The position numbers were made by a program, and so were the translations under genes. DNA of 14,846 bases. Source: an archaeon. GTDB lineage: Archaea > Thermoproteota > Nitrososphaeria > Nitrososphaerales > JACAEJ01. Positions 13,657 to 14,846 of this stretch are shown here, piece by piece (positions within the stretch are counted from its first letter, which is position 1; every line of letters starts with the position of its first letter). The notes beneath the pieces are model-generated. The model ran no database searches. It was not told the origin of the DNA and saw nothing but the letters and a program-made list of their open reading frames with translations. The stretch spans positions 1 to 14,846 of the forward strand of contig JACGUK010000025.1 of the NCBI GenBank assembly GCA_024256265.1, in the 5' to 3' direction.

Positions 13657-13668
13657 TTAAAATTTACC
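13657..13668 (-). promoter_or_regulatory. Possible internal TATA-like box in the CBS-pyrC cluster
   Basis: On the minus strand the sequence reads TAAATTTTAACC. Initiation about 25 bp downstream would be near 13636, just before the starts at 13633-13618. This 70-bp gap is the largest break between the CBS and pyrC genes, so a promoter here is reasonable. AT-rich context makes it weak evidence. Confidence 0.3.
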
Positions 13669-13700
13669 TTCTAATCTATCAATTTAAGGCTTAATATTGA

Positions 13701-14276
13701 TTATTGAGGCTCTTCAGAGGGTCGCTCTCCTTCACGGCAATCTTCACATAGGAATCTTGCATCTACTTCCAGCAAGTAATCAGACCATTGGTTACAAAGG
13801 TCACAATAGCCCGCTAAGTAACCCCCCTTCTTCCTAGGCTCAAAAGCCATGATTCGAGCTTTCTCTGATATTACATCCATGACCTCAGGCGTTACAGATA
13901 TTATATCTGACATTGTTATCATGCCAACCAGCTTATTCTTATATGTCACGCCGAGCCTCTTTATCCCTTGATCTCTCATAACTCTTGCTGCTTCTCTTAT
14001 GTCCTTCTCACCATCAATAGTATGTAGGGGTGAGGACATTATATCCCGCGCCAGAACCTTACTTGGCTTAAGGTCTTTTGCTACAGCTTTGAGAGTTATA
14101 TCTCCATCTGTAACTATGCCCACTGGTTCATCGCTCTCAGTAATAACTATGCTCCCAACCTTGTATTGGATCATTTTAAGAGCTAAGTCCTTGATTGTAT
14201 CATTAGGAGATGCAGTAATGACAGGGCTATTCATAACCTCTCTTACTGATACTCTTGTGCGCACTGAAGGCTCCAC
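13701..14276 (-). CDS. CBS-pair protein with C-terminal zinc ribbon
   Basis: About 191 residues. Two CBS motifs, about 10-65 (VREVMNSPVITASPNDTIKD...) and 75-130 (DIMSSPLHTIDGEKDIREAA...), form one Bateman module ending 'LVGMITMSDIISVTPE'. A four-cysteine zinc ribbon follows: YCDLCNQW and FLCEDC (C160, C163, C179, C182 in the longer numbering), then an acidic tail. CBS pairs with zinc ribbons are common in archaea and probably sense adenine nucleotides while contacting nucleic acid or protein. TTG at 14282 is possible, but GTG at 14274-14276 lies at proper spacing from GAGAAGGT, so it is preferred. It is 37 bp downstream of the RqcH gene (30 bp from the TTG) and 70 bp upstream of the next CBS gene. 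Confidence 0.85.
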   Translation of the reverse strand: MEPSVRTRVSVREVMNSPVITASPNDTIKDLALKMIQYKVGSIVITESDEPVGIVTDGDITLKAVAKDLKPSKVLARDIMSSPLHTIDGEKDIREAARVMRDQGIKRLGVTYKNKLVGMITMSDIISVTPEVMDVISEKARIMAFEPRKKGGYLAGYCDLCNQWSDYLLEVDARFLCEDCREGERPSEEPQ

Positions 14277-14312
14277 AGTCAATACCTTCTCCCATCTTTT
14301 AATTAATTATTG

Positions 14313-14846
14313 CTATACATTAATACTTTGCTCACCGAAACCTGCAAAAACGATCTTCCCGCCACTTGGTGGAAGGGCTTTTGCTATATCATCGAGAGTT
14401 ATTGTCTTGAATAGTTTTAGCTTTTCGCCAGCCATCTTAATAAGATTGACTTTAACCTTTTTTGCAGTCTCACCAATCGTATTCTTATCAGGCTCTATGA
14501 CCACATACACTAGAGAATTCTTCTTTACAGCGCTCGGCGGTCCTCCCATAACTACTATGCCATCTTCTATCTGGCGCGCACCTATAGCAATTTTAATCTC
14601 TAAATCTTTAATGTAATTCTTCTTTCCATCTATCAAGAAACTACCTTTTGGCAGATACATGCCGCTAGGTGCTTGCATTTTAACTTGTCTCGGTTCCACC
14701 CAATAAGCATCCATAGATGCAAAACCTTCCTTCCATGCTCTGCTGTAACTAGCAACGGCTTGAGCTGTCTCATTTATGCTCATTTCCATTTTAAGATCAG
14801 CATTTTTCAAGACGAAGAAAGGAGATCCTGGAATATCTGCATGAAA
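14313..14846 (-). CDS. rqcH: RqcH / NFACT family protein, C-terminal part (cut by window edge)
   Basis: The frame is open to the window edge, so the gene continues beyond 14846. The part seen is the last 177 residues. It begins in the NFACT-R domain with FHADIPGSPFFVLKNAD (corresponding to the usual HADIHGAP..VIKN motif). Next are the 'ETAQAVASYSRAW' helix and YWVEPRQVKMQAPSGMYLPK, then GSFLIDGKKNYI, a well-known block. A C-terminal segment with GP/AV and lysine-rich stretches follows. NFACT proteins (Rqc2/NEMF homologues) bind stalled 60S/50S-type ribosomal subunits with peptidyl-tRNA and add C-terminal Ala tails to mark incomplete peptides. A TTG at 14808-14810 is not the true start, because the frame and the motif extend upstream. 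It is followed closely by the CBS zinc-ribbon gene. Confidence 0.88.
   Translation of the reverse strand, partial: FHADIPGSPFFVLKNADLKMEMSINETAQAVASYSRAWKEGFASMDAYWVEPRQVKMQAPSGMYLPKGSFLIDGKKNYIKDLEIKIAIGARQIEDGIVVMGGPPSAVKKNSLVYVVIEPDKNTIGETAKKVKVNLIKMAGEKLKLFKTITLDDIAKALPPSGGKIVFAGFGEQSINV

Noticed and set aside
13999..14616. 205-codon plus-strand frame opposite the RqcH and CBS zinc-ribbon genes
   Set aside because: It is antisense to two clearly recognised genes, and its hydrophobic translation is a by-product of their codon use.
1..14846. CRISPR array, rRNA, insertion sequence with terminal inverted repeats
   Set aside because: No regularly spaced repeats, no rRNA-like conserved tracts and no transposase motif were seen on either strand.

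Overview
The window looks like a chromosomal piece from an uncultivated archaeon. The supporting genes are archaeal in type: a UPF0282 metallo-beta-lactamase-fold protein, an AMMECR1 protein, a Mut7-C/zinc-ribbon protein, an ammonia-type NAD synthetase and an RqcH/NFACT C-terminus. TATA-like boxes lie about 25-30 bp upstream of several starts, TTG and GTG starts are common, and at least two genes look leaderless. A TACK-type lineage (for example Bathyarchaeota-like) is possible, but the sequence alone does not fix the phylum.

Region 1 (about 1-4,730) is an accessory, decaying zone. It holds a two-domain carboxypeptidase-regulatory-like protein (28-576), a broken FdhE-like gene (579-1323) that has lost its middle zinc-finger segment and changed frame, and a small membrane-anchored protein (1469-1855). 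Next is a frameshifted, truncated N-terminal fragment of a DUF262/GmrSD-type nuclease (1946-2159). Then comes a two-gene operon of a SUKH (SMI1/KNR4) protein and a DUF4241-like zinc-ribbon protein (3590 down to 2262). The zone ends with an N-terminally truncated CPBP/CAAX-type membrane protease (3862-4305) lying head to head with a C-terminal fragment of an archaeal tyrosine recombinase (4304-4573). Remnants of an integrase and a restriction-type nuclease beside immunity-type genes suggest a former mobile or defence island.

Region 2 (about 4,735-9,300) is mixed. nadE (minus) and a UPF0282 MBL-fold gene (plus) diverge from a shared promoter region. The MBL gene converges on an unrecognised gene (6533-7045) and overlaps it by 104 bp. 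A secreted, C-terminally anchored protein (7346-8701) then converges on a small HExxH metalloprotease-like gene (8717-9295).

Region 3 (about 9,340-14,846) is a compact minus-strand array. In transcription order it runs: RqcH C-terminus (cut by the window edge), CBS pair plus zinc ribbon, four-CBS protein, second four-CBS protein, dihydroorotase (pyrC), Mut7-C RNase-like protein, AMMECR1 protein. The genes from the first four-CBS protein to Mut7-C overlap by 11-20 bp, so they are probably co-transcribed and translationally coupled. Ten CBS motifs next to pyrC suggest, by inference only, nucleotide sensing linked to pyrimidine synthesis. A 47-codon frame lacking a normal start (9342-9485) lies just beyond the array behind a good TATA-like box.
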